Source: Porphyra umbilicalis
Lineage: Eukaryota > Rhodophyta > Bangiophyceae > Bangiales > Bangiaceae
Assembly (NCBI GenBank): GCA_002049455.2
Contig: KV918781.1
Location: 310,001 to 374,000 of the forward strand
DNA: 64,000 nucleotides
Direction: 5' to 3'
The notes beneath the pieces are model-generated. The model was not told the origin of the DNA, did not search any database, and saw only the letters and a list, made by a program, of their open reading frames with translations. The first letter of the stretch is position 1. Each line of letters opens with the position of its first letter. Shown piece by piece: positions 35,307 through 45,265 of the stretch. The position numbers were made by a program, and so were the translations under genes.

Positions 35307-36339
35307 GGCGCCGCGCGCGACGGCGTGGGGGGGCCGCCACCGCCGGTGGGGAGGCACCAGCGACAGGCGTCGGTGGGTGGCCAAAGCAATCGTAGGGGGG
35401 GCAAATGGTCGGTCGCCCAGGCTGCGTGCGCACAGGCAGACACGGATACCGCAGGGGCGGTCGGGGCCAAGGGCAGTGGCGACGGGGGCGGCCAAGCGTA
35501 CCACGGTGCCTCGTCGGCGACGCCCCGGCCACCACGCGGAGCGGTCGGGGACGGGCCGCCGCACGACACGCGTGATGCCGCCACCGCCGCCAGGCGTCAC
35601 GGTGGGCCCGCAGCCAGTGTGCGTCGGACGGTGGCCGTCATCGACGAGAAGGGGTGGTGGCCTCAACCGCCACTGCAGTGGGACCAGCTCTGGTGGTGGG
35701 GAACGTAAAGGCAGCAGCTCGGGCGGGGACTTGGTCTCGGCCGGCTGGGGTAGGGTTGCTCAGAACGCCCGGGGCGTCGTTAAGGGCGTCGTTAAGGGCG
35801 TCACTAGGGCGTCATTTGGGCGTCGTGCGCCCTTAACGCCCCGACTCAAAAGGGCGTCAGCAAGGCGTCGCGAAGAGAAAGTGTTCAGGGGGGTCTACAT
35901 GATTCAGCAGGTGGCGGCTGTGCACCTTGGTTGGGGACAGGCACCCAGTCTTGATTCAAACGTTTCATACGAGAGCACAGTATGGGTGCCACTTGACTTA
36001 TATTGCGAGTATCGAGGGTGCTACTTGGGGCGTCGTGAGGGCGTTTTGGCTGCCTAATGGGGCGTCAGTAAGGCGTCTTATCCGTCGCGCGCCCCTGACG
36101 CCCCCGAAAAAGGGGCGTCGTGTGCAACCTTAGGCTGGGGGGTCGCGAGAACACGCACGTGGGGAGAGGCGACGCACACGGTTCAAAGGCCGTGCGGTCG
36201 ACTTGTAAATAGCTTGATCAGAGCCGATGTAGGTAAGTATGTGTGTGGATTTACTTGACAGAGCAAAGGTGCACGATCGGCGCAACAAATGCCGTCTCAA
36301 ATACCAACGATCCGCTGGGCAGCGGCCGAGTCGCATCGA
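35307..36339. other. Intergenic, includes possible small transposon
   Basis: GC-rich to 35700, then a GGGCGTC-rich pair of clusters (listed separately) around a 150-bp AT-richer core. No coding gene is supported. Confidence 0.4.
35766..36126. mobile_element. Possible non-autonomous DNA transposon with GGGCGTC subterminal motifs
   Basis: Two clusters of the word GGGCGTC or its complement flank a core of about 150 bp. The left cluster (35766-35870) begins GGGCGTCGTTAAGGGCGTC with more copies after it and then GACGCC-type inverted copies. The right cluster (36024-36122) also has both orientations. Dense short motifs near both ends are typical of hAT- or MULE-type elements. No transposase is inside and no clear terminal inverted repeat or target duplication was found. 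Confidence 0.4.
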
Positions 36340-36460
36340 ATGTGACTCCTTGACCGTCTCGGTCGTCCACGGCTGCACGGGCGTCGTGCGCGCGCGGTAC
36401 GTGTCGGCGTCGATTGCGTCGCTGTAGGCGGGCGTCCCCTACCGGTAGGGGACGCCCGCC
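36340..36460 (+). pseudogene. Short fragment of the phytase-like gene
   Basis: About 30 codons read VSVVHGCTGVVRARYVSASIASL then a stop, then AGVPYR. They match VVHGRTGVVHARYVPAPIAPLLAGAPYP of the gene at 62-64 kb. The match ends in a perfect palindrome. Too short to function; best read as a relic of duplication or recombination. Confidence 0.7.
36427..36460. repeat. Perfect 34-bp palindrome
   Basis: The 17-base arm GGCGGGCGTCCCCTACC is followed without a loop by its exact reverse complement. It sits at the end of a phytase-like fragment and overlaps its homology. Confidence 0.9.
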
Positions 36461-38439
36461 CGGGTATCCGTCCGACACCAATTCTTAGCAACTGGCCTCT
36501 GATGAAGGCTTAATCTTATCCCCACCGGAAAATAAAAATATGGCTCGCCTCAGGAGAGTCTGGTGGGGTCGGCGGTTTTTTCCGTTTCCGCTGGGGCGCT
36601 TCCGTTCTTCTACTGGAAAATGCACCCAAGAAAATGTCTGCACCAGTTCTTGACACAATGATTTCTCATATGAGAACGGCTGGGAATCGCACATTACAGT
36701 CAGAAAAACTTAGCATGAACGGAGTATTTGATCATCGGGAGCACCGAGTTTCCATCCTTGTGTCGCCTTGGACCACACGAAGGAGCTGTGTGGACAGCGA
36801 AGGGAGCGCGTGTAGCTCTAGACGCTTCGCAGACGAGGGGCACATGAGTTGTCGAGGAACCTCTAGGGTCATGAGAGTCAGAGGGTTGCTAAAACAAGAC
36901 TTTGGGCGGGGGTCGAGGATAGAGCAGGGGGGAGGGAGGGGGGGAGGCGGGGGGGGAAGGCTGCAGGCCAAGGACAGACGTGGGGACGGGGGGCGCATCG
37001 GGTGGGGGAGGAAGGGGGGCGGATGGGAAGGGGGGAGGTGGGTTAGGGGGGCTCAGGGGCTATCAGATGGACGATAAAATGAAGAGTAAGCCTGTGCTGG
37101 TACGCAGGGAACTGGGACAGGGTTGTGCTGTGGTGACATGAAGGGCGGGGCGAGGGGGGGGGCGATAGGTAGCCCTGAAAAACTCGCACAGTACAATGTG
37201 ACCACGAACCTCAGGCTCCAGAGCCTCTCTCATGTGCTGACCACACCTCTTCGTCGACCTTGGCCGAGAAATCGGCCTATACAGCCACAACGGGGCTCCG
37301 GGGTGCATCGGAGTGACTCGACATCCGGATTCCCGCGGCGAACGCGGGCGGGAGCAAGACGCTCCGATCGGAAATCACTGGAAGGGCTCTGTGGACGCGG
37401 AATTGCACCGATCCGGCCATGTACTTTTTCCTGCTCTTTTCCAGGGAAACACGCTGTTCTCGTCCAGAAGTGCTCCGTTTGAGGCGCACAAGGCATCGTT
37501 GGAGAGCTGATGAGTTCACGAGTCCAGTGGTGTGACTCAGACCGCGCTGATATGGCGCTTCCCCCTTTTCTGATGGGACACCTTGAGCTTCTGGCACCAT
37601 TTTTTTTTTGACCCCTCCCAGGATGCCAGAGGGGGGCGATCGGAGATGCTCTGGGCTGGGCTTCTGCAGTTTTTTGTTGCACTCGTGTGGCAAAGTAAAT
37701 ATTTTTTGAGCCAGTCACGAGAAAAGTCGCCGATTGGTGCGACTCTAGGGGTCCAGTGCTTCAAAACGGGGTAAGCTCAGAGCCACTGTCATCCGCCATG
37801 TGAAAAAAGCTTAGTTCTTTCCTAGTCGGTACCCAGCTTTTTTTCACGCGTCGCCCTGCGGTGTCCCAGATGCAGGTGCCGTTAAATCGACGTCCTTCAA
37901 TATGGTCCCAATTGGGACCTCATCCGAAAAAAGCTCAGAAGCTCACTTGGCCTCCTCGGTTCTTTGCTTGTCTGAACGGCCCCATGCGACCTGTGGCACC
38001 CCGGAACGTTCGGGCAGGTGGGTGATTCCTCGTTGACGGCTGTTGCCCCCACATGTGTGGGTCGCTGCAGCCGGTGTGTTCTCCCGTCGGCCGCCTCGGT
38101 CAGCAGACCGGTCCTCTGTGCATGTCTCAGACGGGGGGTGTTCTTGCACGGCGGCCCTCCACCGCATCTCGCGACGGGCAGCAGGGGTGCACCAGGGGAC
38201 TGTTCTCATTGGCTCTGTTTCTCGCGAAGTCGCCTCGCTGGCACTTCGCGTCCCCCGAGCGTGTTGTCGTGCGTCGTGGTCCTGTTCGTGTCGGCGTTCG
38301 TGGTGCTGGGCCGCGTGGAGAGCGTTGTCGGCGTGGGCGCGGCTGCCAGGGAGCTCGCTCGCGGGCTCCGACTGCCTCTGCTCTCGCTTGTGCTAGTGCT
38401 CCTGCTAGCGCTCCTGTTAGGGCTCCCTTCCGTGCCCGT
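36461..38439. other. Intergenic, balanced composition with a purine tract
   Basis: 36900-37060 is an almost pure purine, G-rich tract. The rest is of balanced composition with short frames and no motif. A sequence resembling part of this may be transposon-derived, but no ends were found. Confidence 0.35.
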
Positions 38440-39700
38440 GCCCGTGCCCGTGCCTGTGCCCGTTCTCGTGCTCGCGCTCGCGCTCGTGCTCGCGCTCGTG
38501 CTCGCGCTCGTGCTCGCGCTCGTGCTCGCGCTCGTGCTCGCGCTCGTGCTCGCGCTCGTGCTCGTGCTCCTTTCGGTGCTCATTTGGGGGGGGTACCAGG
38601 CGGTCGTGGTCGTCAGTGACGAGGTGGCCGTGGTTTCCTCCGGCGACACTTTCGTAGTCGGCGTTGTGCGCGCGGGCGCGGCGGCCGAGCAGAGGTGCGC
38701 GCTCACGGGCTGCAACTGCTCGTGTCTGTGGTCCTGCTCGCGCTTCTGCTTCCGCTTGCGCTTGGCTCTACCTCGAGCTCGCGCTCGCGGTCCTGCTCGC
38801 GGTCCTGCTCGCGCTTGTGCCCGTCGTCGTGCCCGTCGTCGTGCCCGTCGTCGTGCTCGTCGTCGTGCTCGTCTTCGTGCTCACCCTCCCGCTCGTGCTC
38901 GCGCTCGTGCTCGTGCTCCTTTCGGTGCTCATTTGGGGGGGGTACCAGGCGGTCGTGGTCGTCAGTGACGAGGTGGCCGTGGTTTCCTCCGGCGACACTT
39001 TCGTAGTCGGCGTTGTGCGCGCAGGCGCGGCGGCCGAGCAGAGGTGCGCGCTCACGGGCTGCAACTGCTCGTGTCTGTGGTCCTGCTCGCGCTTCTGCTT
39101 CCGCTTGCGCTTGGCTCTACCTCGAGCTCGCGCTCGCGGTCCTGCTCGCGGTCCTGCTCGCGCTTGTGCCCGTCGTCGTGCCCGTCGTCGTGCCCGTCGT
39201 CGTGCTCGTCGTCGTGCTCGTCTTCGTGCTCACCCTCCCGCTTGTGCTTGCGCTATTCCTCGTGCTCGCGCCCCAGCTCGCGTTTGTGCTCGCGCTTGTG
39301 CTCGTCGTCGTGCTCGTCGTCGTGCTCACCCTCCCGCTTGTGCTTGCGCTCTTCCTCGTGCTCGCGCTCCAGCTCGCTCTTCAGCTCGCGCTCCAGCTCG
39401 CGCTTCAGCTCGCGCTTGTGCTCACCATCGTGGTGAACGTCGGGCTGCGCGGACTCGTGCTCGTGTTTGTGCACGTCGGGCTGCGCGCACTCGTGCTCGT
39501 GTTTGTGCACGTTGTGCTGCGCGAGCTCGTGCCTGTGTTCGTGCACGTCGTGCTGCGCGAGCTCGTGCTCGTGATCGTGCTCGAGGCCGTTTCGGTGTCG
39601 CTGTGGAGGGCTGGAAGGAGGTCGGGGTTGTCGGTGACGAGCTGCACGTGGTTGTCGGCGGCGTCGCATCCGCGCGCGCGCTGGTGCTCGTCCTCGTACC
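38440..39700. repeat. GTGCTCGCGCTC low-complexity array with 349-bp tandem duplication
   Basis: Starts with 12-bp GTGCTCGCGCTC-type units. A block beginning CTTTCGGTGCTCATTTGGGG at 38570 is repeated at 38919, offset 349 bp, with near identity over about 340 bp. The copies are in different codon phases (349 is not a multiple of 3). Further degenerate 12- and 36-bp units run to about 39600. On the minus strand one frame contains HLVTDDHDRLV, a motif shared with the arrays at 49.5-51.2 and 58.7 kb. Confidence 0.7.
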
Positions 39701-39806
39701 TTTGTTTCTGCGCGTGTGTGTCGTTCGGCAGGTAGGACGTCGTGGTGACCGTCCGCGTGGCGCCCGTCGTTTTCAGCAGCGCCCTGAGCTGGAGGTAGGA
39801 GTCATC

Positions 39807-41285
39807 ATGACTCGGTGCCTGCTGTGCGGTTTTGACTCGAAGGGCAAGACCGGCCACGGGCAGGTGTCATGCGACTTGCGCAAACTACCGTGCCGCCGTA
39901 CGCTTCCCGCCGGGAACCCCTTCAAGCGCCACATCACACAATGCACCGACCTGGCATGTGTTTGCAGGCAGAAATGCCCATCATGCGACATTATGGGACA
40001 TTCGAACCGAACTCTCGCAGTCAGCGGCACGCACTACCGCAGCGGCACGGGCGGCAGCATTTTGCGCAAGGAGAGCGCACCGCCGTTGCGCGGGGCGGAT
40101 TACGTTTGTGGCCTCATTCACGACGCCGAGGCCGAGGGCTTTCGCGTGGCCGCGGTTGCCCACTACAAGAAGAAGTTGGATGAGTCAGCTCGTCTGGCAG
40201 GTGCCGCGGAGGAGCTCGTTGGCAACGCGTCGCAGTCGGGGATGAACCCAGCGGCAAGCCTGGCCCGCATGGAGGAGATGGGAATGAAGGCCGCTACCCT
40301 GGATCCCTCCAACCGGGCACACTTTGACGAGTCGTCGCGTCTCCTGGAAGACCCCAATGTGTCTGCTGTGGATGCAGCCTTGGGGGCATGCGGCGTGTTC
40401 GTCGGTTCGACGCGGCCTTCGGCAGTAGGCCCCGTTGCGGCAACGGGACCAACGGGACCTGTCGTTGGCGCCCCTTCGGCGCACGGCGTCGCGGCTGCCG
40501 TTCGAGCAGCCGCTCGGGCTGCTCCATCTGCCACTGCGGCCGCTGCCGCCAACGCCGAACAACCAGTCGGACAACAGGCCATGCCGCGGTCACGCGGCGG
40601 CCAGACGTCGCGAGGGAGCTCCCTCGTAAGCGCGCAGACGCTCTTTGGCGCCAACAACTTGTCAATGGCGCAAGCTGGCATAGATACTGCTCGCCGTCTC
40701 TCTTTGACGGGGTCTGTATCGACGCGGCCAGCGTCACGAGCCGCCAACGCGACGACTGGCACGGGTAGTGGGACGCGGTCGTTTGAGGTGGCGGCGAGCC
40801 CCTTTGCGTGGCCGCCGGGCGAGCGCCAGCGCTTTGAAGAGTCTCTGGGTGCATTTGAGCAGCCGTCGCTCAGCGTCATGACGTCAGAAGAGCTGGCGGT
40901 GGCGGCGCACAAGGGATCGCTCGGCGACGCCATGGCGTCTAAATTGCCTGAGGTGAAAGCAGACTTCATCGATGGCGCCCGGAACAACATGCTCCTGGGC
41001 GTAATGCTCACTTGTGGTGTCGTGACGCCGGCGCACTTCGCGGAGCAGCTGTGCTCGTCTCGGCTGCAGAAGCCGCACACGAACTTGCTGATGATGCTTG
41101 CGGTCTGGATGGTCAAGATACACAAGGAAGCGGAATTGTCAGCGCCAAAGGAGGGGCGGCCTCGCAAGCGGTCGCGGTCCGGTGACATTGTGGGTGGGTC
41201 GGGATGCGTCAGCGGTAGTGGTGGAGACGACAGTCCTGATGGAGAAGGACCGTTTGATGTTGACGAGGGTCCACCCCACGTGTGA
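39807..41285 (+). CDS. Cys/His zinc-binding protein, unrecognised family (member A)
   Basis: An intact 492-residue frame from ATG 39807. The same frame is open for another 1.1 kb upstream, but that part is low-complexity repeat, so this ATG at the start of complex sequence is preferred. Residues 1-66 form a Cys/His cluster: C4-x2-C7-x14-C22-x6-C29-R-x-T-L, then H42, C46, C51, C53, C57-x2-C60-x4-H65. This probably binds several zinc ions. The middle is helical (residues about 100-200) and then Ala/Gly/Thr-rich and flexible (about 200-330). A more ordered C-terminal part follows (SLGDAMASKLPEVKADFIDG, LLGVMLTCGVVTPAHFAEQL), then a basic nuclear-localisation-like RPRKRSRSGD and an acidic tail. 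A nuclear nucleic-acid-binding role is plausible. The Cys/His cluster recurs at 44.9 kb. Confidence 0.65.
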   Translation: MTRCLLCGFDSKGKTGHGQVSCDLRKLPCRRTLPAGNPFKRHITQCTDLACVCRQKCPSCDIMGHSNRTLAVSGTHYRSGTGGSILRKESAPPLRGADYVCGLIHDAEAEGFRVAAVAHYKKKLDESARLAGAAEELVGNASQSGMNPAASLARMEEMGMKAATLDPSNRAHFDESSRLLEDPNVSAVDAALGACGVFVGSTRPSAVGPVAATGPTGPVVGAPSAHGVAAAVRAAARAAPSATAAAAANAEQPVGQQAMPRSRGGQTSRGSSLVSAQTLFGANNLSMAQAGIDTARRLSLTGSVSTRPASRAANATTGTGSGTRSFEVAASPFAWPPGERQRFEESLGAFEQPSLSVMTSEELAVAAHKGSLGDAMASKLPEVKADFIDGARNNMLLGVMLTCGVVTPAHFAEQLCSSRLQKPHTNLLMMLAVWMVKIHKEAELSAPKEGRPRKRSRSGDIVGGSGCVSGSGGDDSPDGEGPFDVDEGPPHV

Positions 41286-41499
41286 CGGTGGACGACTTGG
41301 TGGAAGAATACACTGTTAGTTTTGGTCTCCTCGTGTCTCATATCTTCGGCTATTAATGCGCCCCCCACGAAGTGCGTCGACGGCGAGTGCGCTTCAGGTA
41401 CGTCGTGCAATACGACCGCGATTGATAGCATTCGGCGTCAGCAACAAGTGCCCCGTGGCAACCTCAAAGCCACGTCTGCCTGTTGGGTCCAAGGGCACC

Positions 41500-41882
41500 C
41501 CTGCAAGAAAGAAGGCGAGACACCCTGCGACTTACGCACCAAACGGGCCGGCAACACCGCTGCTGATGCAGAGCCACGCCCGCAAGAGAAACAGCGAGAC
41601 ACCCTGCGACTTACGCACCAAACGGGCCGGCAGCACCGCTGCTGATGCAGAGCCACGCCCGCAAGAGAAACAGCGAGACACCCTGCGACTTACGCACCAA
41701 ACGGGCCGGCAACACCGCTGCTGATGCAGAGGCACGCCGGCAAGACAGACAGCGAGACACCCTGCGACTTACGCACCAAACGGGCCGGCAACACCGCTGC
41801 TGATGCAGAGCCACGCCCGCAAGACAAACAGCGAGACACCCTGCGACTTACGCACCAAACGGGCCGGCAACACCGCTGCTGT
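41500..41882. repeat. 79-bp tandem repeat, five units
   Basis: Units start with GAGACACCCTGCGACTTACG at 41517, 41596, 41675, 41754 and 41833; the spacing is exactly 79 bp. The last unit is truncated. A partial unit precedes the first. Identity between units is very high (a few substitutions). The period is not a codon multiple, so it is a non-coding minisatellite, about 230 bp after the stop of the zinc-binding gene. Confidence 0.9.
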
Positions 41883-44800
41883 GGGGAAGCTTCTGATTGA
41901 GGGTCTCCAGCACTTTGTCTCTGTCCCAAGTCGATCGATTCCAAAAGCACTCGGGACAATATTGGCTTAAGTCTTTCACAACCCGTCAACCGATTGCAAA
42001 TTCATGTCGAACACTTCGAAACTTGCGCTGATGGTCAGATCTTTTTCCAGTCATGACGCCGATGGTCAGATATTTTCCATTCATGACGCACACAACACGG
42101 GTGAGCCATGTCCTTTGAAATAAGTTCATTGTCCACAGACCCTTTCGAAAAGCATTCACCGAAGGCGGGGCGCCTTCAGCAGCACGCGGATGCATGTGAT
42201 GAACATAAATTCAACGATGGTCGGCAGGTCCAAAGCACTTTCATCGCAAGATATCTGAAATGCCACTTGACAGGAATGGTTGTCCTATGGCCCGACATGG
42301 ACCGCAGCTAAGAGTCGCTGACGGGTGTGATGCGGGAGTGCCATTCCAACCCTGAGCATTCGCCCCGGCAGACTCACGAGCACCCACCCCCTCACCAGGA
42401 CCGACCACTCCGTCTCGGTGCATCCACCGCGATCATCAACCGCGTGCTCAATCACATGCCGACCGCGCATGTGGGCGCCGTACAATGGCGACGCGTGGGA
42501 CGGCGAAAGCACGGTACAACCGCGCGTTTCCAGCAGCTCCAGGGCCGCCGCTATGGCGGTGACCGTCACGCGGTGGCGGCGCCCACGCCGCCCAGCGCCG
42601 TCGGCAAAACCGCCGCTGCCGCCGGGCGACCGTCACGGACTGGCGAGCGAGCTGGTGGCCATAAACCCGGCGGCGCGTCGCCGGCAGTGTCGCCGCGCAC
42701 GACGCCCGATGGCGATGCTGTCTGACCAGCCGTGGACGCCACAGAGAGATCAAAGACACTCGCCGCGAGGAGATTCCTCACTGAAGCGGGCAGCAGAAAC
42801 GCTGTCGGCACGCGCAGTGCGGCACGCCGCCATCTCCGCCCCCGTCACCACTACCCTTTCTCACAGCGCGCCGGGCGCCCTCAACTGACCTCGCTTGCGC
42901 ATTACCCACGCAGGCGGGCGCCAGCGCGGGACCCACAGCTGCTGCCGGCCGCAGAGGTTGCGAACGGCAAAAGAGGCCTCGCGAACGCGGCCGCTTTCGC
43001 TCCTGTGTTGTCGCGGCCGCGGAGCTGGCGACTGCTGCCAGTTTTTGCAGCTTTGCAGGCGCCGGCACAGGCAGCTCTCCCGTCTCGCTTGCGCCCCCGC
43101 GCATGTTATCGGCGCTTGCGCTGTCCCTTGAGTGCGATGGCGCCAGCGCCGACGCAGAGGCGGCGGCTGCGCCGCTGGCCGCGGCGCGTGCGACCTGCAG
43201 CGACGGTCGACATCGCCGCCGTCGGCCGCGTGTTCGCAATTGTACACAGCACAGGTTATCGAACTCCGGGAGCGGCTCTTCTCCCTCGGAGACAGGCCAC
43301 GAAGGCGCATCTAAGGACTTCATTTCGCGAAAAGAAATTGATTCTGCTTCACGGTCTAATTCTTCAATGATCCGACATTTGTGCAAGCAACAGCAGACAG
43401 GATGCCTGGATGGCGCGACATGGAAGGTTAGCTCGATCGCGATCGCGACATCAACCCATCGATCGTCGGCACACTCATCGTCAAAATGCAATCCGTCGAC
43501 CGATCATTGACTTGGGAAAACTCGGAAGCCTCCACTTTCCGACCATGACCCTCATCGTGGCGAGCACACACATGTCTCGGAAGAAACGCAGGCCGTGCAC
43601 ATGAGTACGAACGTCCCGTTGCACGGGGCGAACAATGTGCCTTCGTTGGACCCGGGCGAAAGGGCCGCTACTGCTCCCTTAGCCGGTGTGGAATATGTCC
43701 ATGACGGGTGTGCCGCGAGCTGCATCGCGAACTGCGCTCGCCCAATACTTAGTCCTGCGGAGACAGTCTTGAGGAAACTTTCCCTGCCATCACTCTGAGT
43801 CGAGGGCCCGGTGTATCGAAAATCATCCGAGCACAGTTCCTGCGCTATCGCATGTGTCTCTGCGGTACGCCATGGAAACCTTCCCGTTGCAGGCGACCGC
43901 GGATCATTTCGAACTAGTATCCCACTGAGGACGCGGGCGGCTCTCGACGCCGCACACTTCAGACGTCACCAACTTAGAAGCAGCACGACCTGCATTGTGC
44001 CATAGTCGCCGTTTGTCGTCGATGGTACTGCGATTGTCGGCGACAGGTGCAACCTATAACGCACCAGTTCTCCTCAACTGATGCGCAGTGGGCGCCCATT
44101 GCATTTTTGTGACCAAACCCAGCGGCAAAGCTTGGCCTTGAACCCTGGGGGGGTCTGTTGCTGTCGCGAGGCACTTCTTTCATTGTCCGTCAAGTCACCC
44201 TCCATGCATTCCACCTTCCAGCCAGCTTGCGTGACCCAACACGTTGGGATCCGGATGCCGTGGACACGAGCTGTGCTGGCCCTCAACGAATGTGGGCGGG
44301 TCGACTGCGTCGATCGAGGTCAGTGTTTGAGGAGAGAAAATTGATGAAGTAGACCTCGTTTTCTGGTGATTCGTGAGCTCACATGCAGCGAGTATCTCGT
44401 CAGTCCGTCGTCGTCGGCCCCACAGCAACCGACGTCAGCCGTCACGTTCCAGTCTTCCACGTGGTCCTGTGCGTTTGTCCCGCGCCCCTGCCGCCGCTGC
44501 CGCCGTTGCTCTTGTATTGGAGGGCGACGAGCAGCCAACACGCGCACCTAGTATCGTGTCTCGTAGCGCTTTGAGACAGGTTCTTCTTCTTCTTGTCAGC
44601 ATCAGGACGTGCCCGGTGCCTGCGGTGTGGTTGCTCGGCTGCCGCCTGGTTGTGGCGTATGCTCTCAGCATCGTCTTGCAGGTAAGCTATTGGTGGTGAT
44701 GCTCTGATGTTCGTCTGCTCTCGTGTGATTCGAACAGTGCTATTTGTAGCACTGAGAGTTGGTATCGCTGGACACCATGCCCGATGGTTCCTGGGGAAAT

Positions 44801-44890
44801 GATCTGTGTGTATTGACGGTACTCTCTTGTGCTCGTTCGTTTTCTTGTGTCGTCTTTGCTTGTTATTGCGTTGCGACCAGTGCTTCCAGG
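41883..44890. other. Intergenic, balanced composition
   Basis: About 3 kb with no recognised gene. It contains a 31-bp direct duplication at 42030-42088 (ATGGTCAGATxTTTTCCA) and GC-richer stretches at 42560-43250. Short ORFs occur on both strands without motifs. Confidence 0.4.
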
Positions 44891-45265
44891 ATGAATCAGT
44901 GCATCTTCTGTTTGGTGGTCGCGCCGTCGGGTCATCGGCATCACAACGACAGTACCTGCCCTCACGTCGATTTTGCGTGTCGGCACACGCTACAGGAGGA
45001 CGATCCGTTTTTCCTCCCTCTCCGAGTGCATAGCTGCAGAGGCGACGGCTGGACTTGCAAGCGCATCTGTTCCGTTTGTGGCGGTCGGGGTCACGAGCCG
45101 TGCTCTCAGTTGCCGCGCGCTGGTCGGTGGGAGCTTCGCAACGGAGCTAGTGTGCCTGCAAGCCCCCAGCGTCCACTGGAGCCCGCCGACTTTGCGTGCC
45201 CGCTCCACTGCTTAGATGTGGACCCTGCTGATCGACAAGCAGACGAGCCTCGAGTGGACCCGTGA
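44891..45265 (+). CDS. Cys/His zinc-binding protein, unrecognised family (member B)
   Basis: A 124-residue frame from ATG 44891. Its first 68 residues repeat the zinc-cluster pattern of the gene at 39.8 kb: C4-x2-C7-x15-C23-x6-C30-R-x-T-L, then H47, C49, C56, C60-x2-C63-x4-H68. Overall residue identity outside the ligands is low, so this is an old divergence rather than a recent copy. The rest is short (ELRNGASVPASPQRPLEP...) and ends with another CPLHC. It lacks the long C-terminal region of member A, so it is either a short family member or a truncated one. Confidence 0.5.
   Translation: MNQCIFCLVVAPSGHRHHNDSTCPHVDFACRHTLQEDDPFFLPLRVHSCRGDGWTCKRICSVCGGRGHEPCSQLPRAGRWELRNGASVPASPQRPLEPADFACPLHCLDVDPADRQADEPRVDP

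Noticed and set aside
38018-39806. N-terminal extension of the zinc-binding protein through the GTGCTCGCGCTC array
   Set aside because: The frame is open only because the repeat lacks stops; the two 349-bp copies lie in different codon phases, so the extension is unlikely to be conserved protein.
41500-41882. Possible CRISPR array
   Set aside because: Units are contiguous 79-bp tandem copies without distinct spacers, and the context is eukaryotic.
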